64,000 bases of DNA from Mesoterricola silvestris (GCF_030295405.1 NZ_AP027080.1:1054001-1118000), one strand, 5' to 3'. Shown: positions 25,479-35,352, counted from the first letter of the stretch. The notes: generated from the letters alone by a model not told the origin. Numbers and translations: made by a program.

Positions 25479-26446
25479 GCGCCGGCGAACGCTACCCCGA
25501 GGGCCGCGGGTCCTTCATCCGCATGGACTTCAACGAGGGGCCCGCGCCCGGGCCGGATCTCCTTTCGGTGGACCTGGGCGACTGCCTTTCCCGCTACCCC
25601 GAGTACGGCGCCCTCAAGGAATGCGCCGCCCGGGCCTACGGGGTGGAACCGGAATGCCTGGTGCCCGTCAACGGGGCCGATGAGGGCATCCTGCTCCTCC
25701 AGAGGATCCTGGCCGGGGGCGGAATGGTGCTGCCGGTGCCCGCCTTCTCCATGTACCGCGTCTACGCGGACCAGCTCGGGGTCCCCATCACCGAGGTTCC
25801 CATGGACGCGGACTGGGACCTGGACGTGGAGGGCGTGCTGGCCGCGGAGGGCTCCATGGTGGCCCTCACCAGCCCCAACAACCCCACGGGGCGCCGCATC
25901 TCCGAGGAGGCCCTCCTGCGGATCCTGGCCCAGGGCCGGCCCGTGCTCCTGGACGAGACCTACGGTCCCTACTGCGGGCAGGACTTCGCCGGGCTCCTGG
26001 GGGCCTGGCCCAACCTGGTGATCGTGAGGACGCTGAGCAAGGCGTACGGCGTCCCGGGCCTTCGCTGCGGGTTCATCCTCGCCTCCCGGGAACTGGCGGA
26101 AAGGCTGGACGCGGTGCGCTCCCCCTTCAACGTCAACGCCGTCGCCGCGGCCCTGGGGGTCCGCCTCCTGGAGCGGGACACCCGGTTCGGGGACCGCGTC
26201 TCCGCCGCCGTGGCCGCGCGGCGCGCCCTGCAGGACCGGCTTGAGGGCGCGGGGTACCGCACCATCCCGTCGGACGCCCATTTCTTCCTGGCGGAGCTCG
26301 GCCCGGGCGCCGCGGCGAGGCTCCGGGAGGCCAACATCCTCGTGCGGGACATGGGCCCGTCCATGGCCGGCTGGTGCCGGGTGAGCGTGGCCTCCACCGC
26401 GGACGCCGCCTGTTTCGAGACCGCATTCCTGGGAGGCCGCCCATGA
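25475..26446 (+). CDS. hisC: Histidinol-phosphate aminotransferase
   Basis: PLP aminotransferase that converts imidazole-acetol phosphate to histidinol phosphate. The product is 323 residues, a little shorter than the usual 340-360. Key blocks: MDFNEGPAPGP near residue 16, SRYPEYGALKE near 38, TSPNNPTGRRIS near 130, LLDETYGPYCG and the PLP-lysine segment TLSKAYGVPGLRCG near 190. The ATG overlaps the hisG stop and the TGA overlaps hisB. A shortened HisC-like region recurs in the gene at 45797. Confidence 0.93.
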   Translation: MSAGERYPEGRGSFIRMDFNEGPAPGPDLLSVDLGDCLSRYPEYGALKECAARAYGVEPECLVPVNGADEGILLLQRILAGGGMVLPVPAFSMYRVYADQLGVPITEVPMDADWDLDVEGVLAAEGSMVALTSPNNPTGRRISEEALLRILAQGRPVLLDETYGPYCGQDFAGLLGAWPNLVIVRTLSKAYGVPGLRCGFILASRELAERLDAVRSPFNVNAVAAALGVRLLERDTRFGDRVSAAVAARRALQDRLEGAGYRTIPSDAHFFLAELGPGAAARLREANILVRDMGPSMAGWCRVSVASTADAACFETAFLGGRP

Positions 26447-27003
26447 CCCGCTTCGAACGCATCACCAAGGAGACCCGGGTCGTCCTGACCCTGGGGTCCG
26501 GGGGCGCCGTTACCACGTCCCTGCCCATGCTCACCCACTTCCTGGACCAGCTCAACCTCTACGGGGGCCTGGGCCTCGCCCTGGAGGCCGAGGACCTCAT
26601 GCCCCTGGGCGACGGCCACCACCTGGCCGAGGACGTGGCCATCGCCCTGGGCCGGGCCCTGGACGCGCACCTGGGGGGCCGGGAGGGCCGGGCCCGCTAC
26701 GGCCAGCGCCTGCTGCCCATGGACGAGACCCTGGCCACCGTGGCCCTGGACATCGGCGGCCGGCCCTACCCCGTGGTGGACATCCCGTTCCCGGCCCCGG
26801 TCCTGGGCGGCCTGGCCACGGAGAACATCATCCACTTCTTCCGCACCCTGGCCCTGGAGGGCCGCTTCACCCTGCACCTCAAGGTCACCGGGGAGAACGC
26901 CCACCACATGGCCGAGGCCGCCTTCAAGGGCGTGGGGTTCGCCCTGCGGGAGGCCATGGGCGAAGGCGACGGCCTGCGCTCCACCAAGGGGGTGCTGCGG
27001 TGA
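26443..27003 (+). CDS. hisB: Imidazoleglycerol-phosphate dehydratase
   Basis: Monofunctional HisB of 186 residues (no N-terminal phosphatase part). It has ERITKETRV at the start, MLTHFLDQLNLYGGLGL near 28, the manganese-ligand segments DGHHLAEDVAIALG near 60 and GENAHHMAEAAFKGVG near 150, and STKGVL at the end, all diagnostic. Since this HisB cannot dephosphorylate histidinol phosphate, a separate phosphatase must exist; none is in this operon, and the HAD protein at 45.8 kb is a candidate. It overlaps hisC upstream and hisH downstream by four bases each. Confidence 0.95.
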   Translation: MTRFERITKETRVVLTLGSGGAVTTSLPMLTHFLDQLNLYGGLGLALEAEDLMPLGDGHHLAEDVAIALGRALDAHLGGREGRARYGQRLLPMDETLATVALDIGGRPYPVVDIPFPAPVLGGLATENIIHFFRTLALEGRFTLHLKVTGENAHHMAEAAFKGVGFALREAMGEGDGLRSTKGVLR

Positions 27004-27584
27004 TCGGCATCGTCGACTACGGCTGCGGGAACCTCCGGAGCCTGGAGAACGCCCTGGAATTCCTGGGCCTGGAATCCCGGCGCGTCTCGGCCCGGGAGGA
27101 CGTCCTGGCCATGGACCGGCTCATCCTGCCGGGTGTGGGGAACTTCGGCCACGCCGGGGCCGAACTGGCCCGGCGGGGCCTGGGCGCCTCCCTGCGGGAA
27201 CGGGCCGGCCTGGGCCGGCCCCTGCTGGGCATCTGCCTGGGCATGCAGCTCCTGTTCGAAGGCTCGGAGGAGGCGCCGGAGACCGAGGGCCTGGGGCTCC
27301 TGCCGGGGCGCAGCGAGCTCTTCGCGGACCCGGCCCTCAAGGTGCCCCACATGGGCTGGAGCGCCGTGGAATTCGGGGAGCTCTCCGGCGCGGCCTACTT
27401 CGTGCACTCCTATTTCCTGCCGGGCCTCTCCGGCGACCGCCCCGCCCAGGTGGCCACGGCCCGGTACGGCCGCCCCTTCCTGGCGGGCTTCCGCAGCGGG
27501 AGCCTCGCCGGCTTCCAGTTCCACCCCGAAAAGAGCGGCGCCTACGGCCTGAACCTGCTCAAGGAGGCGCTCGCATGGTCATGA
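27000..27584 (+). CDS. hisH: Imidazole glycerol phosphate synthase, glutaminase subunit
   Basis: Class I glutamine amidotransferase of 194 residues that feeds ammonia to HisF. The triad is complete: nucleophile Cys in LLGICLGMQLLFEGSEE near residue 80 and the His-Glu pair in FQFHPEKSGAYG near 175. The oxyanion strand LPGVGNFGHA and KVPHMGWSAV are also present. GTG start overlaps the hisB stop; the end overlaps hisF. It is the reference for the degenerate paralogue at 47056. Confidence 0.95.
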   Translation: MIGIVDYGCGNLRSLENALEFLGLESRRVSAREDVLAMDRLILPGVGNFGHAGAELARRGLGASLRERAGLGRPLLGICLGMQLLFEGSEEAPETEGLGLLPGRSELFADPALKVPHMGWSAVEFGELSGAAYFVHSYFLPGLSGDRPAQVATARYGRPFLAGFRSGSLAGFQFHPEKSGAYGLNLLKEALAWS

Positions 27585-28330
27585 AGCGGATCATTCCCTG
27601 CCTGGACGTGAAGAACGGCCGGGTCGTCAAGGGCGTCCAGTTCCAGAACCTCAGGGACAGCGGCGACCCCGTGGAACTGGCGGCGCGCTACGACGCGGAG
27701 GGCGCCGACGAACTGGTGTTCCTGGACATCACGGCGGGCATCGAGAAGCGCGACACCGCGGTGAGGATGGTGGAGGCGGTGGCGCGGGAGGTGTTCATCC
27801 CCTTCACCGTGGGGGGCGGCATCCGCACCGTGGCCGACGCCGAGGCCCTGCTCATGGCGGGCTGCGACAAGGTGGCCGTGAATTCCGCCGCCGTGCGCCG
27901 CCCGGAGCTCATCACCGAACTGGCCACGCGCTTCGGCAGCCAGTGCGTGGTCCTGGCCGTGGACGTGCGGCGCCCGGCCTACGGGATCCTGGTGGCCGTG
28001 GACGCGGGGAGGACCCTCACCCAGCTCACCCTGGGGGCGTGGCTGGCCGAGGCCCAGGACCGGGGCGCCGGCGAGGTCCTGCTCACCAGCATGGACCGGG
28101 ACGGCACCGGATCGGGCTACGACCTGGACGTGCTGCGCCGGGCCTCCCGGGGGCTGCGGGTCCCGCTCATCGCCAGCGGCGGCTTCGGGGAGGCCGCCCA
28201 CGCGGTGGAGGCCTTCGGGGCCGGCGCCGACGCGGTGCTGGCGGCGGGGATCTTCCACACCGGCGGCCTCACGGTGCGCCGGCTCAAGGAACAGCTCGCC
28301 CGGGAGGGCGTGGAGGTGCGCCCATGCTGA
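27575..28330 (+). CDS. hisF: Imidazole glycerol phosphate synthase, cyclase subunit
   Basis: TIM-barrel cyclase of 251 residues, which makes imidazole glycerol phosphate and AICAR from PRFAR and ammonia. It has [15 protein letters not shown] with the catalytic Asp near residue 11, the GGGIRTV phosphate loop near 81, [10 protein letters not shown] with the second catalytic Asp near 130, and [13 protein letters not shown] near 172. Two starts are possible: ATG 27575, or ATG 27581, which overlaps the hisH stop as ATGA and is more like the other junctions. It ends four bases into the hisA fusion gene. Confidence 0.95.
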   Translation: MVMKRIIPCLDVKNGRVVKGVQFQNLRDSGDPVELAARYDAEGADELVFLDITAGIEKRDTAVRMVEAVAREVFIPFTVGGGIRTVADAEALLMAGCDKVAVNSAAVRRPELITELATRFGSQCVVLAVDVRRPAYGILVAVDAGRTLTQLTLGAWLAEAQDRGAGEVLLTSMDRDGTGSGYDLDVLRRASRGLRVPLIASGGFGEAAHAVEAFGAGADAVLAAGIFHTGGLTVRRLKEQLAREGVEVRPC

Positions 28331-29592
28331 TTCCCAGCATCGATCTCATGGACGGCAAGGCCGTGCAACTGGTGGGGGGCCGCACCAAGGTCCTGGAGGT
28401 GGAGGACGTCCTGGGGCTGGCCCGGCGCTGGCGGGTGTACGGCGACCTGGCCGTCATCGATCTGGACGCCGCCCTGGGCCAGGGCGACAACCTGGGCCTG
28501 GTGAAGGAGCTCTGCGCCGTGGCCCGGTGCCGGGTGGGGGGCGGCGTTCGCACCCCGGAGCGCGCCCACGAGCTGCTCCGGGCGGGCGCGGCCTCCATCA
28601 TCCTGGGCACCGCCGCCTCCGAGGAGCTCCTGAAGAAGCTCCCCCGGGAGCGAACCCTGGTGGCCGTGGACCAGCGGGCCGGAAAGCTCCAGTCCCGGGG
28701 CTGGAAGGAGGACGAGGCCGAGGCCCCCCTGGACCGCCTCCGGCGCCTGGACCCCTTCTGCGGGGGCTTCCTCATGACCGTCGTGGACAAGGAGGGCCGG
28801 CTGGAGGGCGTGGACTGGGAGGCCGCCAAGGCCGCCCGGGCCGCCACGAAGCTCCCCATCGTCTACGCCGGCGGCGTCACCACGGTGGAGGACGTGGCCG
28901 CCCTTGACCGCCTGGGGGTGGACGCCCAGGTGGGCATGGCCCTGTACAAGGGCCTCCTGGATCCCGCCGGGGCCTTCCTGGCCTGCCTGGACTGGGACAA
29001 GCAGGGCGGGCTCATCCCCGCGGCGGTCATGGACGAGGCCGGAAGGCTGCGCATGGTGGCCTACGAGAATCCCCAGTGCCTCCGGGAGGCCCTGGAGCGG
29101 GGCAGGGGCGTCTACTGGTCCCGCTCCCGGGGCGGGCGCTGGGAGAAGGGGGAACAGAGCGGCCACGGGCAGGAGCTCCTGCGGGTGGAGGCGGACTGCG
29201 ACCGGGACACCCTGCGCTTCGTGGTGCGCCAGGAGGGTCCCACCTGCCACACCGGAAGCGGCACCTGCTTCGGCCGGGCCGAATTCGCCCTGGCCGACCT
29301 GGAGGCCACCCTGGGCTCCCGCCTGGAGGAGGCCGCCCCGGGCAGCTACACCGCCCGCCTCTACCGGGAGGAGGGCCTCCTGGCCGCCAAGCTCCAGGAG
29401 GAGGCCGCCGAGATGGCCGAGGCCGCCACGCCCGATGAACTGGTGTGGGAGGGGGCCGATCTGCTCTACTTCCTCATGGTCCGGCTCGCCAAGGGCGGGG
29501 TTCGCATGGAGCAGGTGCTGCGCGAACTGGAACGCCGGGCCACCACCGACACCCGCAAGCCCGGCAACGCCAAAGGAGCGCCCCGATGCTGA
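28324..29592 (+). CDS. hisA: Trifunctional HisA-HisI-HisE fusion
   Basis: A 422-residue protein that seems to fuse three enzymes of consecutive steps. Residues 1-220 are HisA (ProFAR isomerase): [39 protein letters not shown] and a late YAGGVTTVEDVAAL. Residues about 225-320 are HisI (PR-AMP cyclohydrolase): VYWSRSRGGRWEKGEQSGH and the zinc cysteines in DCDRDTL and TCHTGSGTCF. Residues about 325-415 are HisE (PR-ATP pyrophosphatase): KLQEEAAEMAEA and VWEGADLLYFLMV. No stop or frameshift separates them. HisIE fusions are common; joining HisA in front is unusual. Order of domains does not match order of steps (E, I, A). Confidence 0.9.
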   Translation: MLIPSIDLMDGKAVQLVGGRTKVLEVEDVLGLARRWRVYGDLAVIDLDAALGQGDNLGLVKELCAVARCRVGGGVRTPERAHELLRAGAASIILGTAASEELLKKLPRERTLVAVDQRAGKLQSRGWKEDEAEAPLDRLRRLDPFCGGFLMTVVDKEGRLEGVDWEAAKAARAATKLPIVYAGGVTTVEDVAALDRLGVDAQVGMALYKGLLDPAGAFLACLDWDKQGGLIPAAVMDEAGRLRMVAYENPQCLREALERGRGVYWSRSRGGRWEKGEQSGHGQELLRVEADCDRDTLRFVVRQEGPTCHTGSGTCFGRAEFALADLEATLGSRLEEAAPGSYTARLYREEGLLAAKLQEEAAEMAEAATPDELVWEGADLLYFLMVRLAKGGVRMEQVLRELERRATTDTRKPGNAKGAPRC

Positions 29593-30830
29593 AGACCCTC
29601 TCCTTCGCCAAGGCCATGGACCAGGCCGGCACCGTGTTCCCGCCCGTGCCTCCCGAGGTGGGAACCATCCTGGACGATATCCGCCGGCGCGGCAACGAGG
29701 CCGTGTTCGACTGGGCCCGCAAGCTGGACGGCTTCAAGGGCGGCCCCTTCGAAGTGGATCCCCACAAGGTCCGGGAGGCCCCCGGCAAGCTCCACCCCGA
29801 ACTGCGCGGCCACCTGGAGGAGGCCATCCGCCGGGTGGGGATCTTCGCCCGGGCCCAGAAGGAGAGCTTCCGGGACTTCAGCACCGAGGTGGACGGCATG
29901 GAGCTGGGCCAGCGGGTGCTGCCGGTGGGCCGCGCCGCGTGCTACGCCCCCGGGGGCCGCTACCCGCTGCCCAGTTCCGTGATCATGGGCGTGGTCCCCG
30001 CGCGGGTGGCGGGGGTCAAGGAGGTCCTCGTCCTCAGCCCCCGCCTCCACCCCGTGACCCTGGCCGCCGCGGCCCTGGCCGGCGCCGACCGGGTCTTCGA
30101 CCTGGGCGGGGTGCACGGCATGGCCGCCGTGGCCTGGGGCCTGGCGGGGGTCCCCCGGGCCGACCTGGTGGTGGGCCCCGGCAACCGCTTCGTCACCGGC
30201 GCCAAGCGCCTCCTCTACGGCGACGTGGGCATCGACTTCCCCGCGGGCCCCAGCGAACTCCTGGTCATCGCCTCCCAGGGGGCCCGTCCCGCCTGGATCG
30301 CCGCCGACCTCCTGGCCCAGGCCGAGCACGACCCCGACGCCCGCCCCCTGCTGGCCGTCTTCGACGCCGCCCTCATTCCCGCGGTGAACGGCGAGCTCAA
30401 GGGCCAGCTGGCCGCCCTGCCCCCGGATTCCCCCGCCCGGGACAGCCTGCGCAACGGCTTCGCCGTGCTCCTGGCCAACGACGCCGAGGCCGTGGCCCTG
30501 GCCGACGCCCTGGCCCCCGAGCACCTGGAACTCCAGGGGGCCCGGGCCGAGGCCCTGGAGGGGCGCTTCAGCAGCTACGGCAGCCTCTTCGTGGGGGAGG
30601 ACGCCGCCGAGGTCTTCGGGGACTACGGCAGCGGCACCAACCACATCCTCCCCACCTCGGGCGCCGCCCGTTTCACCGGCGGCGTCTCCGTGGCCACCTT
30701 CCTGAAACTCCTCACCTGGCAGCGCACGCTTCCCGGGGGCCGCCAGCCCTTGGCCCGTCAGGCCGCCGCCCTGGCCCGGGCCGAGGGCCTGACGGGGCAC
30801 GCCGCCTCGGCCCTCAAGCGAAGCGAGTGA
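29586..30830 (+). CDS. hisD: Histidinol dehydrogenase
   Basis: Zinc enzyme of 414 residues catalysing the last two oxidations to histidine. Signatures: CYAPGGRYPLPSSVIMG near residue 119, VVGPGNRFVTGAKRLLYG near 196, GIDFPAGPSELLVIA, LLAQAEHDPDAR near 248, and GSGTNHILPTSGAARFTGGVS near 345, which together hold the zinc ligands and catalytic His-Glu. The ATG overlaps the end of the hisA fusion. It closes the operon; no clear intrinsic terminator is visible in the 145 bp that follow. Confidence 0.95.
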   Translation: MLKTLSFAKAMDQAGTVFPPVPPEVGTILDDIRRRGNEAVFDWARKLDGFKGGPFEVDPHKVREAPGKLHPELRGHLEEAIRRVGIFARAQKESFRDFSTEVDGMELGQRVLPVGRAACYAPGGRYPLPSSVIMGVVPARVAGVKEVLVLSPRLHPVTLAAAALAGADRVFDLGGVHGMAAVAWGLAGVPRADLVVGPGNRFVTGAKRLLYGDVGIDFPAGPSELLVIASQGARPAWIAADLLAQAEHDPDARPLLAVFDAALIPAVNGELKGQLAALPPDSPARDSLRNGFAVLLANDAEAVALADALAPEHLELQGARAEALEGRFSSYGSLFVGEDAAEVFGDYGSGTNHILPTSGAARFTGGVSVATFLKLLTWQRTLPGGRQPLARQAAALARAEGLTGHAASALKRSE

Positions 30831-30975
30831 GGCCCCGTCTCGGACGAAATGGATATGAGCTGGAAATAACATCTTTTTTTTACCGTGGCGTCATTGGGGC
30901 TATTGACCTGGCAAGGGGCGGAACCGAATATTGAACTTCCACACGTTCAAAGGCCGGCCACCCCACAGGAACCCC

Positions 30976-32157
30976 ATGACCCCGCCGCTCGCGGCCATCT
31001 TCGCCCTGGACGTCCGAACCGTCCTGGTGCTCCTCTTCACCGGGAACGCCGCCATGGCCGGGCTGATCTTCGTGTTCGAGGGGTTCACGGCGGAATCCGG
31101 CCACCGGCATCCCCTGCGCTGCTATGCCCTGGCCCGGCTCCTGCAGTCCCTGGCCTGGTTGCTGATGCTCCAGCGGGGGGTGCTGCCGGGCGCCTTCACC
31201 GTCCTGGCGGCCAACAACCTGCTCCTGGCGGGCTTCTTCATGGAATCCCTGGTGGCGCTGGAATTGGCCCGCATCCACCACCCCGGTGCGCGCCGGATGC
31301 ATTTCGCCCTTTCCTTCGCGGCGTTCCTGGCGATGAACCTGGCCACCGCCTTCCTGAGGGCCCCGGGCTACCGCACCGCGGCCACGAGCCTGGGGGTCGC
31401 GGTCTGCATGGCGATCCCCTCGGTGCTCTTCGTGGTGGATCCCCGGGAATCGGCGTTCCGCCGGGTGCTGGGGGCGGGCAACCTCACCTTCATCGGGGTC
31501 CTGGCGGCCCGGGGCGTCCTGGCCGGCTTCGACCCTTCCTTCAATCTCTATTCCACGGGCCTGGTGCAGAGCCTCACCTTCTTCCTGCTGATCCTCATGA
31601 TGGTGCTGGGCGGGGCGGTGGTCCTGCTCATCGCCAAGGAGGACGCGGACCGGGAGCTGCGGGAACTGGCCACCCAGGACTCCCTCACCGGGCTATCCAA
31701 CCGCCGCAGCTTCAGCACCCAGGCCGCCCGGGTCCTGGCCTACCACCAGCGGTACGGCCTGGAGGCCTCCCTTCTCTTCATCGACATCGATCACTTCAAG
31801 GCCGTCAATGACCGCCACGGGCACGCCGCCGGGGACCGGGTGATCCTGCACCTGGCCGCGGTGCTGCGCCGCACCATCCGCGAATTCGATCTCCACTGCC
31901 GGTACGGCGGGGAGGAGTTCGTGCTGCTCCTGCCCAATTCCTCGCTGGCCGAGGGCCTCCACGTGGCCGAGCGCATCCGGGAGGAGGTGGGCCATGCGGG
32001 ATCCGCCACGGTGCCCTACACCGTCAGCGTGGGCCTGGCCGCCAGCCGTGCCCAGGCCCGGGATCCCCTGGAGGACCTCCTGGCCCGCAGCGACGCTGCC
32101 CTCTACCGGGCCAAGCAGGGCGGCCGCGACCGGGTGGAGGTGGATGGCGCCGCCTAG
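30976..32157 (+). CDS. Membrane-anchored diguanylate cyclase (GGDEF)
   Basis: Integral membrane signalling protein of 393 residues. Residues 1-225 hold six or seven hydrophobic helices. Residues about 235-390 are a GGDEF domain with DSLTGLSNRRSF, FIDIDHFKAVNDRHGHAAGD and an intact active site R-Y-G-G-E-E-F near residue 312, so it should make cyclic di-GMP. No I-site RxxD five residues before the active site is evident, so product inhibition may be lacking. ATG 30976 follows AGGAACCCC; a TTG at 30931 in frame is less likely. It is not obviously part of the his operon. Confidence 0.87.
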   Translation: MTPPLAAIFALDVRTVLVLLFTGNAAMAGLIFVFEGFTAESGHRHPLRCYALARLLQSLAWLLMLQRGVLPGAFTVLAANNLLLAGFFMESLVALELARIHHPGARRMHFALSFAAFLAMNLATAFLRAPGYRTAATSLGVAVCMAIPSVLFVVDPRESAFRRVLGAGNLTFIGVLAARGVLAGFDPSFNLYSTGLVQSLTFFLLILMMVLGGAVVLLIAKEDADRELRELATQDSLTGLSNRRSFSTQAARVLAYHQRYGLEASLLFIDIDHFKAVNDRHGHAAGDRVILHLAAVLRRTIREFDLHCRYGGEEFVLLLPNSSLAEGLHVAERIREEVGHAGSATVPYTVSVGLAASRAQARDPLEDLLARSDAALYRAKQGGRDRVEVDGAA

Positions 32158-32218
32158 GAGCCTATAATAGCGGTGGTCCTACGGAACGAGTCCCTGCCTG
32201 CATCCCAGGAGGCGCGCC

Positions 32219-32926
32219 ATGAAGCCCGGATCCAACCTGCCTTCCAGCGTGGAAGAACGCATGTCGGGATGGGTGGCCATCCAGGAGCGCCGCATGCGCG
32301 CCCCCCTCCCGGTGCGGTGCGGGCCGGTCATCACCCTGTCCCGGTCCTACGGGTGCGAAGCCTTCGCCGTGGCGCAGCGCCTGCAGGAGCTGTTCGCGGA
32401 AGGGGGCGGCGAGCCCTGGAGCGTGTTCGACAAGGCCCTCCTGGACAAGGTGGCCCAGGACGAGGGCATCGCCCTGGCCCTGCTGGACGACCTGGGGGAC
32501 GCGACCCGGTCCCTGGAGGCCTTCGGTTTCCATCCCCGGGGCGGCATCACCCACGACGAGCTGTTCGACAAGGTGGCCGCGGCGGTCCTGGCCATCGCCC
32601 GCCAGGGCAACGCCATCATCGTGGGGCGGGGCGGGGCCATCCTGTGCCGGGGCCTGGACAACGCGTTCCACTTCAGGCTGGACGCCAGCCACGGGTGGCG
32701 GGTGGAATCCCTGGTGCGCCGCACGGGCATCAGCCGGGCGGAAGCGGAACACCTCATGAAGCAGGAATCCCGGCAGCGGGAGCAGTTCATCGCGGAGCGC
32801 CTGGGCGCCAATGTGGCCGATCCCGCCTACTATGATGCGGTGTTCAACAACGAACGGCATACCGCCCGCCAGGTGGCCGCGGCCATCCATGCCTATGTGC
32901 TGAGCGCCCGGCCCGTAAGCGCCTGA
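32219..32926 (+). CDS. Cytidylate kinase-like family protein, second copy
   Basis: A 235-residue paralogue of the protein at 12897-13544. The family blocks are ITLSRSYGCEAFAVAQRL near residue 38 and NAIIVGRGGAILCRGLD near 132, followed by ESLVRRTGISRAEAEHLMK. The P-loop is more degenerate than in the first copy (no G-S-G-G and no lysine), so kinase activity is doubtful. The ATG follows GGAGG, and TATAAT at 32163-32168 may be its -10 box. It stands alone between the GGDEF gene and a small minus-strand gene. Function unknown. Confidence 0.75.
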   Translation: MKPGSNLPSSVEERMSGWVAIQERRMRAPLPVRCGPVITLSRSYGCEAFAVAQRLQELFAEGGGEPWSVFDKALLDKVAQDEGIALALLDDLGDATRSLEAFGFHPRGGITHDELFDKVAAAVLAIARQGNAIIVGRGGAILCRGLDNAFHFRLDASHGWRVESLVRRTGISRAEAEHLMKQESRQREQFIAERLGANVADPAYYDAVFNNERHTARQVAAAIHAYVLSARPVSA

Positions 32927-33175
32927 TCAGAACCGGAACCCGCCCGGGGGGCCGGAAAGGTCCCGGGGGGACCTCTGGAGGCCCGGGAGGATGAGGTGGA
33001 AGGCCTCCCCCGGCTTCTCCGGGCGCCGGAGTTCCCCATGGCCCTGGGTGAGGGCGATGGGGCGTTGGGCCGGGGTCGGCCGCAGGTCCCCCCAGGGCGG
33101 GCCGTTGCGGAGGTGGGGGTGGAGCATCCACGTGGTGGTGAGGTAGAGCATGATCCACCCGGTGCGCATGGGCAT
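32927..33175 (-). CDS. Small hypothetical protein with strong ribosome site (82 aa)
   Basis: I do not recognise a family. The 82-residue product begins with a short hydrophobic stretch (GWIMLYLTTTWML) and continues as a proline-rich, basic sequence ending GGFRF. AGGAGG lies five bases before the ATG at 33175, better than at most genes nearby, which is the main evidence that it is translated. It faces the AT-rich 223-bp gap shared with cysE. It may be a small exported or membrane-associated protein. Confidence 0.5.
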   Translation of the reverse strand: MPMRTGWIMLYLTTTWMLHPHLRNGPPWGDLRPTPAQRPIALTQGHGELRRPEKPGEAFHLILPGLQRSPRDLSGPPGGFRF

Positions 33176-33398
33176 GGTTCCTCCTGGAGCCGATGGGGTC
33201 CTGCCTGGGGACTTAATAAACCAATAATAGTCTCCCCGCAAAAATTGGCGAGGGGCAGGGAACAAAATATCTTCTGGATGCACCTTTGCCGCTATTGCTG
33301 AATTTCGAAATAATATGATTTTCATAATCGCGAAGGCCCGCCCCGGTGTTCCTTGGCGCGTTGTGTATTCTGGATCCTCAACTTCCCCGAGGATCCCC

Positions 33399-34356
<958 letters not shown>

Positions 34357-34361
<5 letters not shown>

Positions 34362-34619
34362 AGTGGGTCGGCAAACCCTAGCTGCCCTGAAACCGTGATG
34401 AAGGGGCTGTTCCAGGTTGAGGGGATCCCAGTTCATCCCCTCGATCGGCGTTCATCCCGGTTTCCGCAGGGCTGACGCAGAGGTGTGTCGGAGCGCATGT
34501 CCCTCGACGTCCTCGACCCAAAGGTGGCGACAACTCCCAGCGAGGTTCAAACGGGGATAAACAGGATCCAGGGGAAAAGGCAGGATAAGGAACGTCAGGT
34601 CAGAGCTGGAGCCAGATCA
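34357..34619 (+). repeat. Intergenic repeat element, copy B (263 bp)
   Basis: The counterpart of 1371-1632 in opposite orientation on the chromosome but in the same orientation relative to the preceding gene. It starts at TCTAGA holding the cysE stop and includes GATCGGCGTTCATCCC, CCGCAGGGCTGACGCAG, CGACGTCCT, CCAAAGGTGGCGA and AAACGGGGATAAACAGGATC. The remaining bases up to the MarC stop at 34640 show no gene. Confidence 0.8.
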
Positions 34620-34639
34620 CTAGCGATTCAGGACCTAGG

Positions 34640-35296
34640 TTAACTTTCCGCCGTCACAACGGGATTCCGGATCTCCTTGGCGACTTCCTTTACGCCGTTG
34701 ATGAGGAACTGCATGGCCACCGCGGCCAGGATCAGTCCCATCAGCTTGGTGACGATCTTGGTGCCGGTGGGGCCCAGCCTGTCGGTGATCCAGCGGGCCT
34801 GCAGGAGGAACAGGTGGATCAGCCATCCGTTGACGAGGATCGCGGCCAGGAGCACCAGGGCCTCGGAGATGCTCAGGCCGGCGATGAAGCCCATCACGGT
34901 GGAGATGGTGCCGGGGCCGGCCAGCATGGGGATGCCCAGGGGGATGATGGCGATGTCCTCGCGGGCGGTGCCTTCGGCGTCCTTCACGTGGGGGTCCTCG
35001 CCGTAGAGCATGCCGAAGGCGGACCACATCACCAGGAAGCCCCCCACGAACCGCATGGCCAGGGAGGTGAAGCCGAAGACCCCGAAGACCACCTTGCCCA
35101 GCAGGGCGAAGCCCACCATGACGCAGGTGGCCGTGAAGCTGGCCCGGAACGCGGTCTGGCGCACCCGCGCCCGGTCCCACCCGGCGGTGAGCCCGGAGAA
35201 GATGACGGCGGCGCTGGTGGGGTTGATCACCGAGAAAAGCGACGTGAACACCCCCAGGGCGAAGGCCAGCGTGGGGAAGGGGCGAAGGTGGAACAT
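34640..35296 (-). CDS. MarC family integral membrane protein
   Basis: Inner-membrane protein of 218 residues with about six transmembrane helices. Family markers are FTSLFSVINPTSAAVIFSGL near residue 18, an IPLGIPMLAGPGTISTVM block near 123, and the final helix ILAAVAMQFLINGVK. MarC/NAAT proteins have no firmly established transport substrate; a role in antibiotic resistance was withdrawn for E. coli MarC. It is encoded alone, between repeat copy B and a strong hairpin. Confidence 0.88.
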   Translation of the reverse strand: MFHLRPFPTLAFALGVFTSLFSVINPTSAAVIFSGLTAGWDRARVRQTAFRASFTATCVMVGFALLGKVVFGVFGFTSLAMRFVGGFLVMWSAFGMLYGEDPHVKDAEGTAREDIAIIPLGIPMLAGPGTISTVMGFIAGLSISEALVLLAAILVNGWLIHLFLLQARWITDRLGPTGTKIVTKLMGLILAAVAMQFLINGVKEVAKEIRNPVVTAES

Positions 35297-35322
35297 GGGG
35301 GGATTCTACCCTGGATACGGCA

Positions 35323-35352
35323 GGCGCCCGCGGCGGGCTTGCCGCGGGCGCC
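35323..35352. terminator. Strong GC hairpin downstream of the S9 peptidase gene
   Basis: GGCGCCCGCGG (35323-35333) and CCGCGGGCGCC (35342-35352) form a perfect 11-bp stem. It lies between the S9 peptidase stop and the marC start on the same strand. No T run follows, so termination is inferred from stem strength only. Confidence 0.5.

Noticed and set aside
30831-30975. Intrinsic terminator for the his operon at the T-run near 30875
   Set aside because: A run of eight T exists but no convincing GC stem precedes it.
35323-35352. CRISPR or multi-copy repeat at the GC hairpin
   Set aside because: Only a single perfect stem-loop is present; no spaced direct repeats were seen here or anywhere else in the window.
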